Below are positions 7,895-15,038 of a stretch of 20,664 nt of DNA, one piece after another. The DNA is from Actinobacteria bacterium 13_1_20CM_4_69_9 (lineage in GTDB: Bacteria; Actinomycetota; Thermoleophilia; Gaiellales; Gaiellaceae), in contig MNJC01000060.1 in assembly GCA_001920085.1 (NCBI GenBank), positions 1 to 20,664 of the forward strand. The letters run 5' to 3'. Positions within the stretch are counted from its first letter, which is position 1, and each line of letters starts with the position of its first letter. A program made the translations under genes and the position numbers. A model generated the notes under the pieces. It saw only the letters and a list, made by a program, of their open reading frames with translations, ran no database searches and was not told the origin of the DNA.

Positions 7895-9114
7895 GCGAGA
7901 ACCTGCTTGGCCACCTTTTCGAAGGCGAAGGCGATCTCGTCGATGTCGTGCTCGTCGCAGAGCGGCGAGACGTCGACGTGGATCGAGCGCTCGAGGAGCT
8001 CGAGCGTGCGGGGACAGTCGGGCTGAGTCCCGAGTGCAGCCAGCACCGGAGCCCAGTACGGGAAGACGTGAAGGTCCGGCGTCTGCGGGTCGTAGATGCG
8101 CATCGCGAGCACGCCCTCGGCGTTCAGCGCATCGACTGCATCGGCAGCCCGCTCTGCGCTCGCGGCGAACGCGACGAGCGCGATGCCCGCGTCCCCGCCG
8201 TCGTCGTTCGGACGCCGGAGGGTCAGCCCCGGTAGCTCGCCGACACGCTCCGCCAGGCGTGCGTGGTTGGCGCGCATGCGCTCGAGCAGCCCGTCGAGGC
8301 GTGAGAGCTGCACGCGCGCCATCGCGCCGGTCAGCTCCGAGGCACGGAAGTTCCAGCCGGGGAACTTGGGCAGCCCGACGCCCCGCCGGACGGAGCTCGC
8401 GCAGTCGTGCACGTCGAGGGCAAGGTCGTAGAGATCGTCCCGATCGGTGATCATCACTCCGCCCTCGCCGGTCGTGATGATCTTGTTGAACTGCAGGCTG
8501 AATGCACCGGCAGCGCCGAAGGTGCCGAGGCGCCGGCCCCGGAACGTCGCGCCCGCTGCCTGGCAGACGTCCTCGATGACGGCGAGCCCGCGAGTCTCGG
8601 CGATCTGCATCAGCGCATCCATCGCGGCCGGCGCTCCGCGCATGTGCACCGGCAGGATCGCGCGCGTTCGAGGCGTGAGCCGGCGTTCCACGTCTGCCGG
8701 ATCGAGCGTGAGCGAGTCATCGATCTCGGCGAGGACCGGCACGGCTCGCGCGGCCAGGATGGCGTTCGGTGTCGCGTTCCACGTGTAGGCGGGGACGATC
8801 ACCTCGTCGCCCTCGCCGACGCCCGCGCCGATGAGGCCGCAGATCAGGGCCGACGAGCCGGCGTTGACGAGCAGCGCGTGCTTCGACCCCATCTGCTCGG
8901 CGAACTCGCGCTCGAAGGCCGCGACCTCGTCGGGGCCGTCCCCGACGCCGTAATAGCGGAAGAGGTTCTTGCTGTGGATAACGCGGCCGAGCGCGTCGAG
9001 CTCTTGCTCGTCGACCTCCATCCCGCCCGGGAACATCGGCGCTTCCGGCCTCGTGCGGGCGGGCCGGCCGCCGTCTCGGGCGAGGATCAGGTCGATCTGC
9101 GTAGGAGTGCCCAC
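7891..9114 (-). CDS. DegT/DnrJ/EryC1/StrS-family PLP-dependent aminotransferase
   Basis: A 407-residue sugar/cyclitol aminotransferase of the VioA/StsC type. Family signatures are NAGSSALICGL (84-94), VIVPAYTWNATPNAIL (105-120), AVIEDVCQAAGAT (178-190, with the cofactor-binding Asp182 and Gln185) and FSLQFNKIITTGEGG (205-219), where Lys211 is the predicted Schiff-base lysine. These enzymes exchange a keto and an amino group on sugars or inosose rings, usually with glutamate or glutamine. In a locus with an importer and iolD, the reverse (deaminating) direction is plausible. The start is GTG 9114 without a strong ribosome site. A half-operator matching the lacI repeat lies just upstream. It is the first intact gene of the minus-strand operon. 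Confidence 0.9.
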   Translation of the reverse strand: MGTPTQIDLILARDGGRPARTRPEAPMFPGGMEVDEQELDALGRVIHSKNLFRYYGVGDGPDEVAAFEREFAEQMGSKHALLVNAGSSALICGLIGAGVGEGDEVIVPAYTWNATPNAILAARAVPVLAEIDDSLTLDPADVERRLTPRTRAILPVHMRGAPAAMDALMQIAETRGLAVIEDVCQAAGATFRGRRLGTFGAAGAFSLQFNKIITTGEGGVMITDRDDLYDLALDVHDCASSVRRGVGLPKFPGWNFRASELTGAMARVQLSRLDGLLERMRANHARLAERVGELPGLTLRRPNDDGGDAGIALVAFAASAERAADAVDALNAEGVLAMRIYDPQTPDLHVFPYWAPVLAALGTQPDCPRTLELLERSIHVDVSPLCDEHDIDEIAFAFEKVAKQVLA

Positions 9115-9134
9115 CCGCGCGACATTCTGGACAT

Positions 9135-9146
9135 GAAATCGATTGC
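9135..9146. promoter_or_regulatory. Operator half-site identical to one arm of the LacI-type repeat
   Basis: GAAATCGATTGC is an exact 12-base match (reverse complement) to the right arm of the inverted repeat at 914-937. It sits in the 39-base gap between the end of iolD and the aminotransferase start. The second half is not recognisable here, so binding may be weaker or involve looping. Exact recurrence of an A/T-rich 12-mer in such GC-rich DNA is unlikely by chance. Confidence 0.5.
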
Positions 9147-9153
9147 GATCAAG

Positions 9154-10889
9154 CTACGACGGGCCGCGCGCCTCCTCGTAGGCCGCCCTGGCCGCGCGGA
9201 CGCTGTCGACGCTGGAGACCTCCGCGACCGGGACGTCCCACCAGCTGTCGTAGCCGGGAACGGCCTCGTAGCGGTCGACCTCGATCGTCAGCACGACCGT
9301 CTCCCGCGCCAGCCTCGCCTGCTCCAGGCCGGCCTTCAACTCGTCGACGCTCGCGCAGCGGACGACCTGAGCGCCGAGCGACTCCGCGTTCTGCGCCAGG
9401 TCGAGCGGCAACGCCGGCGCCGGCTCCGCCTCGCTGTCGACGCCGAGCGAGCCGTTTCGGCGATACCGGTACTGGGTGCCGAAGCCGTCAGTCCCGAGTG
9501 AGCGCGAGAGCGCGCCGATCGAGTTGAAGCCGTGGTTGTCGACGATGACGATCGTGAGCTTGATCCCCTCCTGCACCGCGGTCACGATCTCGCTCGGCAG
9601 CATGAGGTACGAGCCGTCGCCGATGAGGACGTAGACCTCCCGCTCCGGCGCCGCGAGCTTCACGCCGAGCCCGCCCGGGATCTCGTAGCCCATGCACGAG
9701 TAGCCGTACTCGACGTGGTAGCCCTTGCGGTCGCGCGTGCGCCAGAGCTTGTGCAGGTCACCCGGCATCGCACCGGCCGCGCAGACGACGACGTCCTCGG
9801 GTGCGGAGGCCTGGTTGACCGCGCCGATCACCTCGCTCTGTGCCGGGAGCGGACCGTGGCCGAGCGAGTAGAGGCGCTCGACCTCCTCGTCCCACTGTCG
9901 GTTGAGCGTCGCGACCTCGCTGCGGTATTCCTCGTCCACCGACCAGCCGGCGACGAGCGCGGTCAGGCGCTCGAGCGTCGCGCGCGCATCGCCGACGAGC
10001 GCGAGCCCGGCGTACTTCGACGCATCGAACTCGGCGACGTTCACGTTGACGAACTCCGGCCGAGCGAAAGCGCTCCTGGAGGCGGTGGTGAAATCCGTCC
10101 ACCGCGTGCCGATGCCGAGCACCAGATCGGCCTCTGCCGCAACCCGGTTCGCCGCGAACGTGCCCGTGACGCCGATCGCGCCCAACGACGACGGATGGTC
10201 GTACGGCAGCGAGCCCTTGCCGGCCTGCGTCTCGGCGACCGGAATGCCCGTGGCCTCGCAGAACGAGAGACACGCTTCGCGAAGAACTCGTCCGGATACT
10301 CGTACGCCTCCGCCTGCACGTCTTGGGGGAAGGCGAGCGTCACCGCGCCCGTCTCCGCAGGGCTCACGAGCACGCGCATCGCCTGCGGCGCGGCCGCGAG
10401 CAGCTGCTCCGGGCGCCAGATGCGGTCGAAATACCGGGACACCGGCCGGAACGCGTCGTTGACCGACACATCGCCCGACCACGGCACCTCGAGCTGCTGC
10501 AACACCGGGTCGGACCGACGTGACGCGAACACGTCGCCGGGCACGAGCAGCACCGGCAGGCGGTTGATCGTCGCGAGCGCGGCGCCCGTCACCATGTTCG
10601 TCGCACCGGGGCCGATCGACGTCGTGCAGACGAGCGCACCGAGCCGGTCGCGCATGCGCGCGTAGCCGACGGCTGCGTGCACCATCGCTTGCTCGTTGCG
10701 CGACTGGTAGTACGTCAACAGCTCCGGCGACTCGTACAGCGCCTCGCCGAAGCCGGCGACGTTCCCGTGGCCGAAGATCCCGAAGCACCCGCCGAAGAAG
10801 CGACTCTCGTTGCCGTCTCGTTCCACGTGCTGGGCGGCGAGGAAGCGCAGGAGCGCCTGCCCCGCCGTCAGCCTCACAGTCCCGCCCAC
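9154..10889 (-). pseudogene. iolD: iolD-like ThDP-dependent trihydroxycyclohexanedione hydrolase, broken by an internal deletion/frameshift
   Basis: IolD opens the inositol-derived ring (3D-trihydroxycyclohexane-1,2-dione to 5-deoxyglucuronate). The N-terminal half, from GTG 10889 (AAGG 8 bases upstream), has YYQSRNEQAMVHAAVGYARM with the ThDP-activating Glu and ends in EAYEYPDEFFAKRV. The C-terminal half is in another frame and resumes at SFCEATGIPVAETQAGKGSL. It contains the ThDP/metal motif GDGSYLMLP through IVIVDNHGFNS, and ends at TAG 9154. The frames meet near 10270-10278. About 45 residues of the family's middle domain are missing at that junction, and the two parts total about 577 residues against roughly 620-640. 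The remaining sequence looks well conserved, so the break is recent or is a sequence error. An upstream ATG at 10940 is possible but less likely. Confidence 0.85.
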
Positions 10890-10939
10890 GGCGCTTACCT
10901 TACTGTTGTCGCGCGCGCGAGGACCACGTCCCGCCGGCA

Positions 10940-11500
10940 TCAGCGGACGCGGTGATGGAGGTACACCGTGCCGTTGCGGAATCGTCGTTGGGCGACCAGC
11001 TCGAGGTTCACGCGGACACCCGTGCGTGGCAGCGCGCTCTTGCCGCCGCCGACGAGGACGGGCACGAGGAACAGGTGGTACTCGTCGACGAGCCCGGCCG
11101 CGATCGCCTGGGCCGCGAGCTCGGCTCCGCCGATGCCCAGGTCGCGATCCGCCGTCGCCTTCAGCGTCCGGACGGCTTCCGGGTCGAATTCACGCTCCAG
11201 TCTGGTCCTGGCGGTGGTGACGGCCCGCAATGTCTTCGAGTACACGACCTTGTCGGTCGCGTGCCACACGTCTGCGAACTCGCGCACGTACGCCGGCGCT
11301 CCGGCGACGTTGGTCGGGTTCTCCCAGAACGCCATCGTCTCGTACATCCTGCGGCCGAACAGGTACGTGCCGATCGTTCGTTCGAGGTCGTTGACGAACG
11401 CATGCACGTCCTCGTCGGGCGCGGCCCAATCGAACTTGCCGCGGTCGTCCTCGATGTAGCCATCCAGCGAAGCAATCGCCGAGTAGATCAGCTTGCCCAT
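10940..11500 (-). CDS. Dihydrofolate reductase/RibD C-terminal-like family reductase
   Basis: A 186-residue cytoplasmic protein beginning MGKLIYSAIASLDGYIED, the standard opening of the DHFR/RibD-C family. It continues with FGRRMYETMAFW and DRDLGIGGAELAAQAI, the nucleotide-binding glycine turn, then VDEYHLFLVPVLVGGGK. The ATG at 11500 is preceded by AGGTG, 4 bases away. The gene lies 7 bases downstream of the VOC gene and is co-directional, so the two probably form an operon. Such stand-alone reductases are numerous in actinomycetes and their substrates are mostly unknown; this one is not a confirmed folate enzyme. Confidence 0.88.
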   Translation of the reverse strand: MGKLIYSAIASLDGYIEDDRGKFDWAAPDEDVHAFVNDLERTIGTYLFGRRMYETMAFWENPTNVAGAPAYVREFADVWHATDKVVYSKTLRAVTTARTRLEREFDPEAVRTLKATADRDLGIGGAELAAQAIAAGLVDEYHLFLVPVLVGGGKSALPRTGVRVNLELVAQRRFRNGTVYLHHRVR

Positions 11501-11507
11501 GTCACAC

Positions 11508-11897
11508 CTAGTGCTGGAGGTCGAACCCGGTCGGGTGCCGCGGTTCGTACAGCATGATGTCGTCGGCGCCCGGCACCTTCAACATCACCGTGATCCCGAA
11601 CCGCTGCTCCTCCACGGGGCCCGTGAACTCTGCACCTCTGCCCTCGAGCTCCGCCATCGTCCTGGAGAGGTCGTCGCACATCAGCGAGATCGAGTGCTGC
11701 CGCGGGTTGTCGTAGGTGACTTCCCCGTGCGTCTGATGTGTGGGATGCACGCCGAGCTCGCTCGGGCCGCTCTTGAAGATGAGCCACCCTCCGGAGTCGG
11801 GCTCTTCGACGTACGGCCACTCGAGGACGTCCCGCAGAAACGCTCGGGTCGCTTCGGCGTCATCGGAGTAGATGAGGAGATGGATTGCTGCGATCAT
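11508..11897 (-). CDS. VOC-superfamily (glyoxalase/bleomycin-resistance fold) protein
   Basis: A 129-residue protein with the two beta-alpha-beta-beta-beta modules of the vicinal oxygen chelate fold. MIAAIHLLIYSDDAEATRAF opens the first module; WLIFKSGPSELGVHP and HSISLMCDDLSRTMAEL mark the central sheet. GITVMLKVPGADDIMLYEP supplies the usual late Glu. It starts at ATG 11897, 14 bases from the divergent S4-protein start. Members bind or modify small molecules through a metal, or sequester drugs. The specific function is unknown. Confidence 0.85.
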   Translation of the reverse strand: MIAAIHLLIYSDDAEATRAFLRDVLEWPYVEEPDSGGWLIFKSGPSELGVHPTHQTHGEVTYDNPRQHSISLMCDDLSRTMAELEGRGAEFTGPVEEQRFGITVMLKVPGADDIMLYEPRHPTGFDLQH

Positions 11898-11911
11898 CGC
11901 CCTCGATTGTG

Positions 11912-12304
11912 ATGACGGTAGACGGCGTTCGCATCGACAAGTGGCTCTGGGCCGCGCGCTTCTTCAAGACGCGGGCCCTCGCGGCCACGGCCGTGCAGGG
12001 CGGCCGCGTACACGTGAACGGCGAGCGAGTGAAGCCCGCCAAGCTCGTCCACGCCGACGACGTGCTCGAGATCACGAAAGGGCCGGAGCGTTGGACGGTC
12101 TCCGTCAAGGATCTGGCCGAGCGCCGCGGGCCGGCCGCGGCTGCGCAAGCGCTCTACGCCGAGACCGACGAATCGCGCGCGGCGCGCGAGCAACATGCGC
12201 TCGAGCGGCGCTTCGCACGCGCGCTCGGCTCGGATCTCGGCACGCGCCCGACGAAGCAGGCGCGGCGCCAGCTCGACGCACTGCGTCGCGACCGGCGCCG
12301 CTGA
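11912..12304 (+). CDS. hslR: S4-domain RNA-binding protein, Hsp15/HslR-like
   Basis: A 130-residue basic protein. Residues 1-60 form an S4 domain: RIDKWLWAARFFKTRALA, then GGRVHVNGERVKPAKLV and DDVLEI. The rest is an Arg/Ala-rich tail with RPTKQARRQLDALR, as in Hsp15, which binds the 50S subunit carrying a stranded nascent chain and aids ribosome recycling after heat shock. ATG 11912 places the domain at the very N-terminus; a GTG immediately upstream (11909) is also in frame. It diverges from the VOC gene and its stop is 6 bases from the converging secreted-protein gene. Confidence 0.88.
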   Translation: MTVDGVRIDKWLWAARFFKTRALAATAVQGGRVHVNGERVKPAKLVHADDVLEITKGPERWTVSVKDLAERRGPAAAAQALYAETDESRAAREQHALERRFARALGSDLGTRPTKQARRQLDALRRDRRR

Positions 12305-12310
12305 GGCTTC

Positions 12311-12940
12311 CTAGGCCGCGGGCCTCCGGAAGTGACGGAAGCCCTCGGGCGGCCCTCCCTCGGGTGCGCGGGAGTTGACTCGACTCGTGATGCGGTCGCG
12401 CAGTCCGTTCAGCAGGTCGTCCGCCTCGGACTGCGTCAGCCGGCCTGCGGCCACCGCCGCGTCCACGTGCTGCTTCGCATCCGCGAGGAGCGCATCGACG
12501 AGCCCGCCGACCGCCTTGCCGTGAGCCTGCGCCACCTGCGCGAGCGTCTTGCCGCCCTCCAGCTCCGTGCGCAGCTGCGCCTCGGTCAGCCCGAGGTAGT
12601 TCGCGGCGGCGTCGAGGCCGCGGAAGCCGAAGTGGCCGAAGCCCCGGTGCGGCCCGAAGAACAGCGGCGCGTTCCCGGACTCGAGCCGCTGCTTGAGCGC
12701 GTCGCCCTGGGCCTTCGTGATCCGGCCCGCCGCCACGGCGGCGTCGACGCGGTCGCCGAGCGCCTTCTTCAGGGCATCGCTGAGCTTGCTGGGCGAGATC
12801 CCGAGTTGCTGCGCGGCGTCGTTGATGATCGCCTGGTTCTCGTCCGCTGGAGAAGAGTCGGATGCGGCGATCGCCGCGCCGCCGCCGGCGGCGGCGAGCA
12901 ACGCCACGGCTCCGAACATGAGCTTGCGGTTTCGTTTCAT
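12311..12940 (-). CDS. Secreted or membrane-anchored alpha-helical repeat protein
   Basis: A 209-residue product. An N-terminal signal or anchor (KRNRKLMFGAVALLAAAGG, residues 2-20) precedes two related helical units. One is around LGISPSKLSDALKKALGD plus VDAAVAAGRITKAQGDAL. The other is around LGLTEAQLRTELEGG plus VDAAVAAGRLTQSEADDL. The shared VDAAVAAGR(I/L)T core shows internal duplication. The middle is Gly/Phe/His-rich (FFGPHRGFGHFGFRG) and the tail is Arg/Pro-rich. I recognise the general type, common in actinobacterial and firmicute secreted proteins, but no function. It lies directly downstream of the kinase on the same strand and has its own TCTTAG array, so it is a likely target or accessory of the two-component system, perhaps a periplasmic stress ligand like CpxP. 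That last idea is speculative. Confidence 0.85.
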   Translation of the reverse strand: MKRNRKLMFGAVALLAAAGGGAAIAASDSSPADENQAIINDAAQQLGISPSKLSDALKKALGDRVDAAVAAGRITKAQGDALKQRLESGNAPLFFGPHRGFGHFGFRGLDAAANYLGLTEAQLRTELEGGKTLAQVAQAHGKAVGGLVDALLADAKQHVDAAVAAGRLTQSEADDLLNGLRDRITSRVNSRAPEGGPPEGFRHFRRPAA

Positions 12941-12963
12941 GCGTCTGAGCGTCGCAGCGTGCT

Positions 12964-12991
12964 CTAAGAAGCCGCTAAGAACACCCTAAGA
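12964..12991 (-). promoter_or_regulatory. Three TCTTAG hexamers at 11-base period upstream of the secreted repeat protein
   Basis: Plus-strand CTAAGA occurs at 12964-12969, 12975-12980 and 12986-12991, perfectly matched and exactly 11 bases apart. Read toward the gene it is TCTTAG-N5-TCTTAG-N5-TCTTAG. The nearest copy ends 23 bases before the ATG at 12940. The outermost copy contains the kinase stop codon. A weak -10-like GACGCT lies 10 bases downstream of the array. Confidence 0.8.
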
Positions 12992-14317
12992 GTTGCTCGA
13001 CGTGCCGTTCAGGCGTAGGACGACGCGCGTGCCGCCGCCCTCCGCGCACTCGGCGACGACGCTGCCGCCGTGCGCCTGCGCGACCTGACGCACGATGGCG
13101 AGGCCGAGACCGGAGCCCGGAAGCCCGCGCGCGGCGCGCGCGCGATAGAAGCGGTCGAAGACGTACGGCAGGTCTTCTTCGTCGATCCCCGGCCCGTGGT
13201 CCCGGACGGTGACGGTGCCGTCGCCCACGCCGACCTCGACATTCCCGCCGGGCGGGCTCCACTTCGCCGCGTTGTCGAGCAGGTTGGCGACCGCGCGCTC
13301 GATCGTCGACGGGACGCCGTGCACCGTCGACTCGTGGAGATCGGTGATGAACGTGACCTTAGGCTGGTTGCGGCGCGCACGCTCGACCGCGTCGGCCGCG
13401 ACCAGGTCGAGGCGGACCTCCTCGGGCTCGGCGACGTGCTGCTCACCGCGCGCGAGGTCGATCAGCTCGGAGATCAGCGTCGTCATCTCGCCCAGCTGCT
13501 CGATCACGTCGTTCAGGAGCCGCCCGCGCTCGCCCGGCGGGAGCGTCCGGTCGCTCGCGAGCACCTCGATGTTGGTGCGCAGGCTCGTCAGCGGCGTGCG
13601 CAGCTCGTGCGACGCGTCGGCGACGAGCTGCCGCTGCGCGCGCGTGGACTCCTCAAGCGCTTCGAGCATCGCGTTGAAGCTCGCCGCGAGGCGCGCCAGC
13701 TCGTCGTGTCCGCTCACGTCGATGCGCTGCGAGAGGTCGCCGGTGTCGGTGACGGTTTCCGCCGTCGCCGTCAGCCGCCGAACGGGTGCGAGCGCCGCGC
13801 GGGCAACCAGCAGGCCGAGCGCCGCGGCGATCGCGATCCCGGCAACGGCGATCAGGATGAGCCACGTCTGGATCCGACTGAGAGAGTGATCGACTTCGCT
13901 GAGCGGGCGAACGACTTGCACTGCGACGCCCCCGACGGGAAAGGTGATCATGCGCACGTGGGTATGCGAGACGTGTGCATCGCGCAGGAATGACCCGGAT
14001 TGACCGCGCGCGACGGCGATGTCCCGCTCGTCGACCGGAAGCCTCGGCCCACCCGCGATCGGGAGCGCCTGGCCGTTCGGCTTGACTACCTGCGGGTAAC
14101 CCGCAGCTCCGCCAAGCTCTGCCGTCAGATGGAAGAGGCCGCGCAGGATGTCGTCCGGCGGTGTGTGCTGGATCTCGACTGCGCTGTGTCGCAGACTGTC
14201 GTCGATCGGGGCGCGCAACTGGTCTTTGACGATGAAGTAGACCGCGAACGACGCAGCGACGATCGCGAGCGCGACCGCCGCAGCGGCGACCATCGCCAGC
14301 CGTGCGCGGAAGCTCAT
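12986..14317 (-). CDS. Membrane sensor histidine kinase (MprB/BaeS-like)
   Basis: A 443-residue sensor kinase partnered with the overlapping response-regulator gene. Membrane spans lie near residues 10-30 and 151-172, flanking a 120-residue extracytoplasmic domain. A HAMP linker follows (about 173-225), then HisKA with the phospho-acceptor in LVADASHELRTPLTSLR (His237). The HATPase domain has the N box RAVANLLDNAAKWS, G1 DHGPGI (373-378) and G2 GSGLGLAI (401-408). ATG 14317 overlaps the regulator TGA by four bases. The sensor domain has no cysteine but carries a histidine cluster, AHVSHTHVR at 114-122. Neighbouring htrA and secreted proteins point to sensing of envelope or secretion stress, as for mycobacterial MprAB next to the HtrA-like pepD. 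Confidence 0.93.
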   Translation of the reverse strand: MSFRARLAMVAAAAVALAIVAASFAVYFIVKDQLRAPIDDSLRHSAVEIQHTPPDDILRGLFHLTAELGGAAGYPQVVKPNGQALPIAGGPRLPVDERDIAVARGQSGSFLRDAHVSHTHVRMITFPVGGVAVQVVRPLSEVDHSLSRIQTWLILIAVAGIAIAAALGLLVARAALAPVRRLTATAETVTDTGDLSQRIDVSGHDELARLAASFNAMLEALEESTRAQRQLVADASHELRTPLTSLRTNIEVLASDRTLPPGERGRLLNDVIEQLGEMTTLISELIDLARGEQHVAEPEEVRLDLVAADAVERARRNQPKVTFITDLHESTVHGVPSTIERAVANLLDNAAKWSPPGGNVEVGVGDGTVTVRDHGPGIDEEDLPYVFDRFYRARAARGLPGSGLGLAIVRQVAQAHGGSVVAECAEGGGTRVVLRLNGTSSNS

Positions 14318-14994
14318 TGCTCGCGGAGCGCGTAGCCGACGCCGCGAACCGTGTGGATCACGCGCGGTTCGCCGCCGGCTTCGGTCTTGCGCCGGAGATA
14401 GCCGATGTAGACGTCGAGCGAGTTCGACGCGAAGCCGAAGTCGTAGCCCCAGACGCGCTCGAAGATGATCGAGCGCGTCAGCACCTGGCGCGGATTCCGC
14501 AGGAACAGCTCGAGCAACGCGAACTCCGTGCGCGTCAGCTCGATGGGTCGGCCGCCGCGGCGCACGTCGCGCGTTCCGAGGTCGAGCGTGAGGTTGGCGA
14601 ACGAGAGCACCTCGCCGCCGTCGGTGTCGGCGGTTCGACGGAGCAACGCGCGGACCCGCGCGAGCAGCTCCTCGAGCGCGAACGGTTTCGTCACGTAGTC
14701 GTCCGCTCCCGCGTCGAGACCTGCGACGCGGTTCTCGACCTCGTCGCGCGCGGTCAGCATCAGGACGGGAACGTGATTGCCCGTCGCACGCAGGCGTCGG
14801 CAGACCTCGAGGCCGTCGACCCCGGGCATGAGGACGTCGAGGATGACCGCATCGGGCTGCGAGTCGTCGCGGCCGAGCGTGGCGAGCGCCTCCTTGCCGT
14901 CGCCGGCGAGCTCGATCTCGTAGCCCTCGAGCTCGAGCGCACGTCGCAGCGACTCGCGCACGGCACGTTCGTCGTCGACCACCAGGATCTTCAC
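14314..14994 (-). CDS. OmpR/PhoB-family response regulator (MprA-like)
   Basis: A 226-residue regulator. The receiver domain (1-120) has the acidic pair Asp7-Asp8, phospho-acceptor Asp53 (VILDVLMPG), Thr81 and Lys103 (VTKPF). The C-terminal winged helix (about 128-224) includes LTRTEFALLELFLRNPRQVLTR and SNSLDVYIGYLRRK with IHTVRGVGYAL, standard for OmpR-type DNA binding to direct repeats. The start is GTG 14994 with no ribosome site. A -10-like CACAAT six bases upstream suggests a leaderless transcript. Two TCTTAG-type hexamers lie in its promoter, indicating autoregulation. It is the first gene of the regulator-kinase operon. Confidence 0.94.
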   Translation of the reverse strand: MKILVVDDERAVRESLRRALELEGYEIELAGDGKEALATLGRDDSQPDAVILDVLMPGVDGLEVCRRLRATGNHVPVLMLTARDEVENRVAGLDAGADDYVTKPFALEELLARVRALLRRTADTDGGEVLSFANLTLDLGTRDVRRGGRPIELTRTEFALLELFLRNPRQVLTRSIIFERVWGYDFGFASNSLDVYIGYLRRKTEAGGEPRVIHTVRGVGYALREQ

Positions 14995-15016
14995 GACACC
15001 ATTGTGGCCGGAAAAG

Positions 15017-15033
15017 CTGAGAAGCGGCTAAGA
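15017..15033 (-). promoter_or_regulatory. Two TCTTAG-type hexamers at 11-base period upstream of the response-regulator gene
   Basis: Plus-strand CTGAGA (15017-15022) and CTAAGA (15028-15033) are 11 bases apart. The nearer one ends 22 bases before the GTG at 14994. A -10-like CACAAT (15006-15001) lies 10 bases downstream of it. A third, poor copy (CTACGG at 15039-15044) keeps the phase and overlaps the metalloprotease stop. Confidence 0.72.
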
Positions 15034-15038
15034 GGCCG

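Noticed and set aside
10889..10940. ATG at 10940 as the iolD start, overlapping the reductase stop
   Set aside because: It adds 17 residues unlike IolD N-termini; GTG 10889 has AAGG at suitable spacing and gives the expected N-terminus. Not fully excluded.
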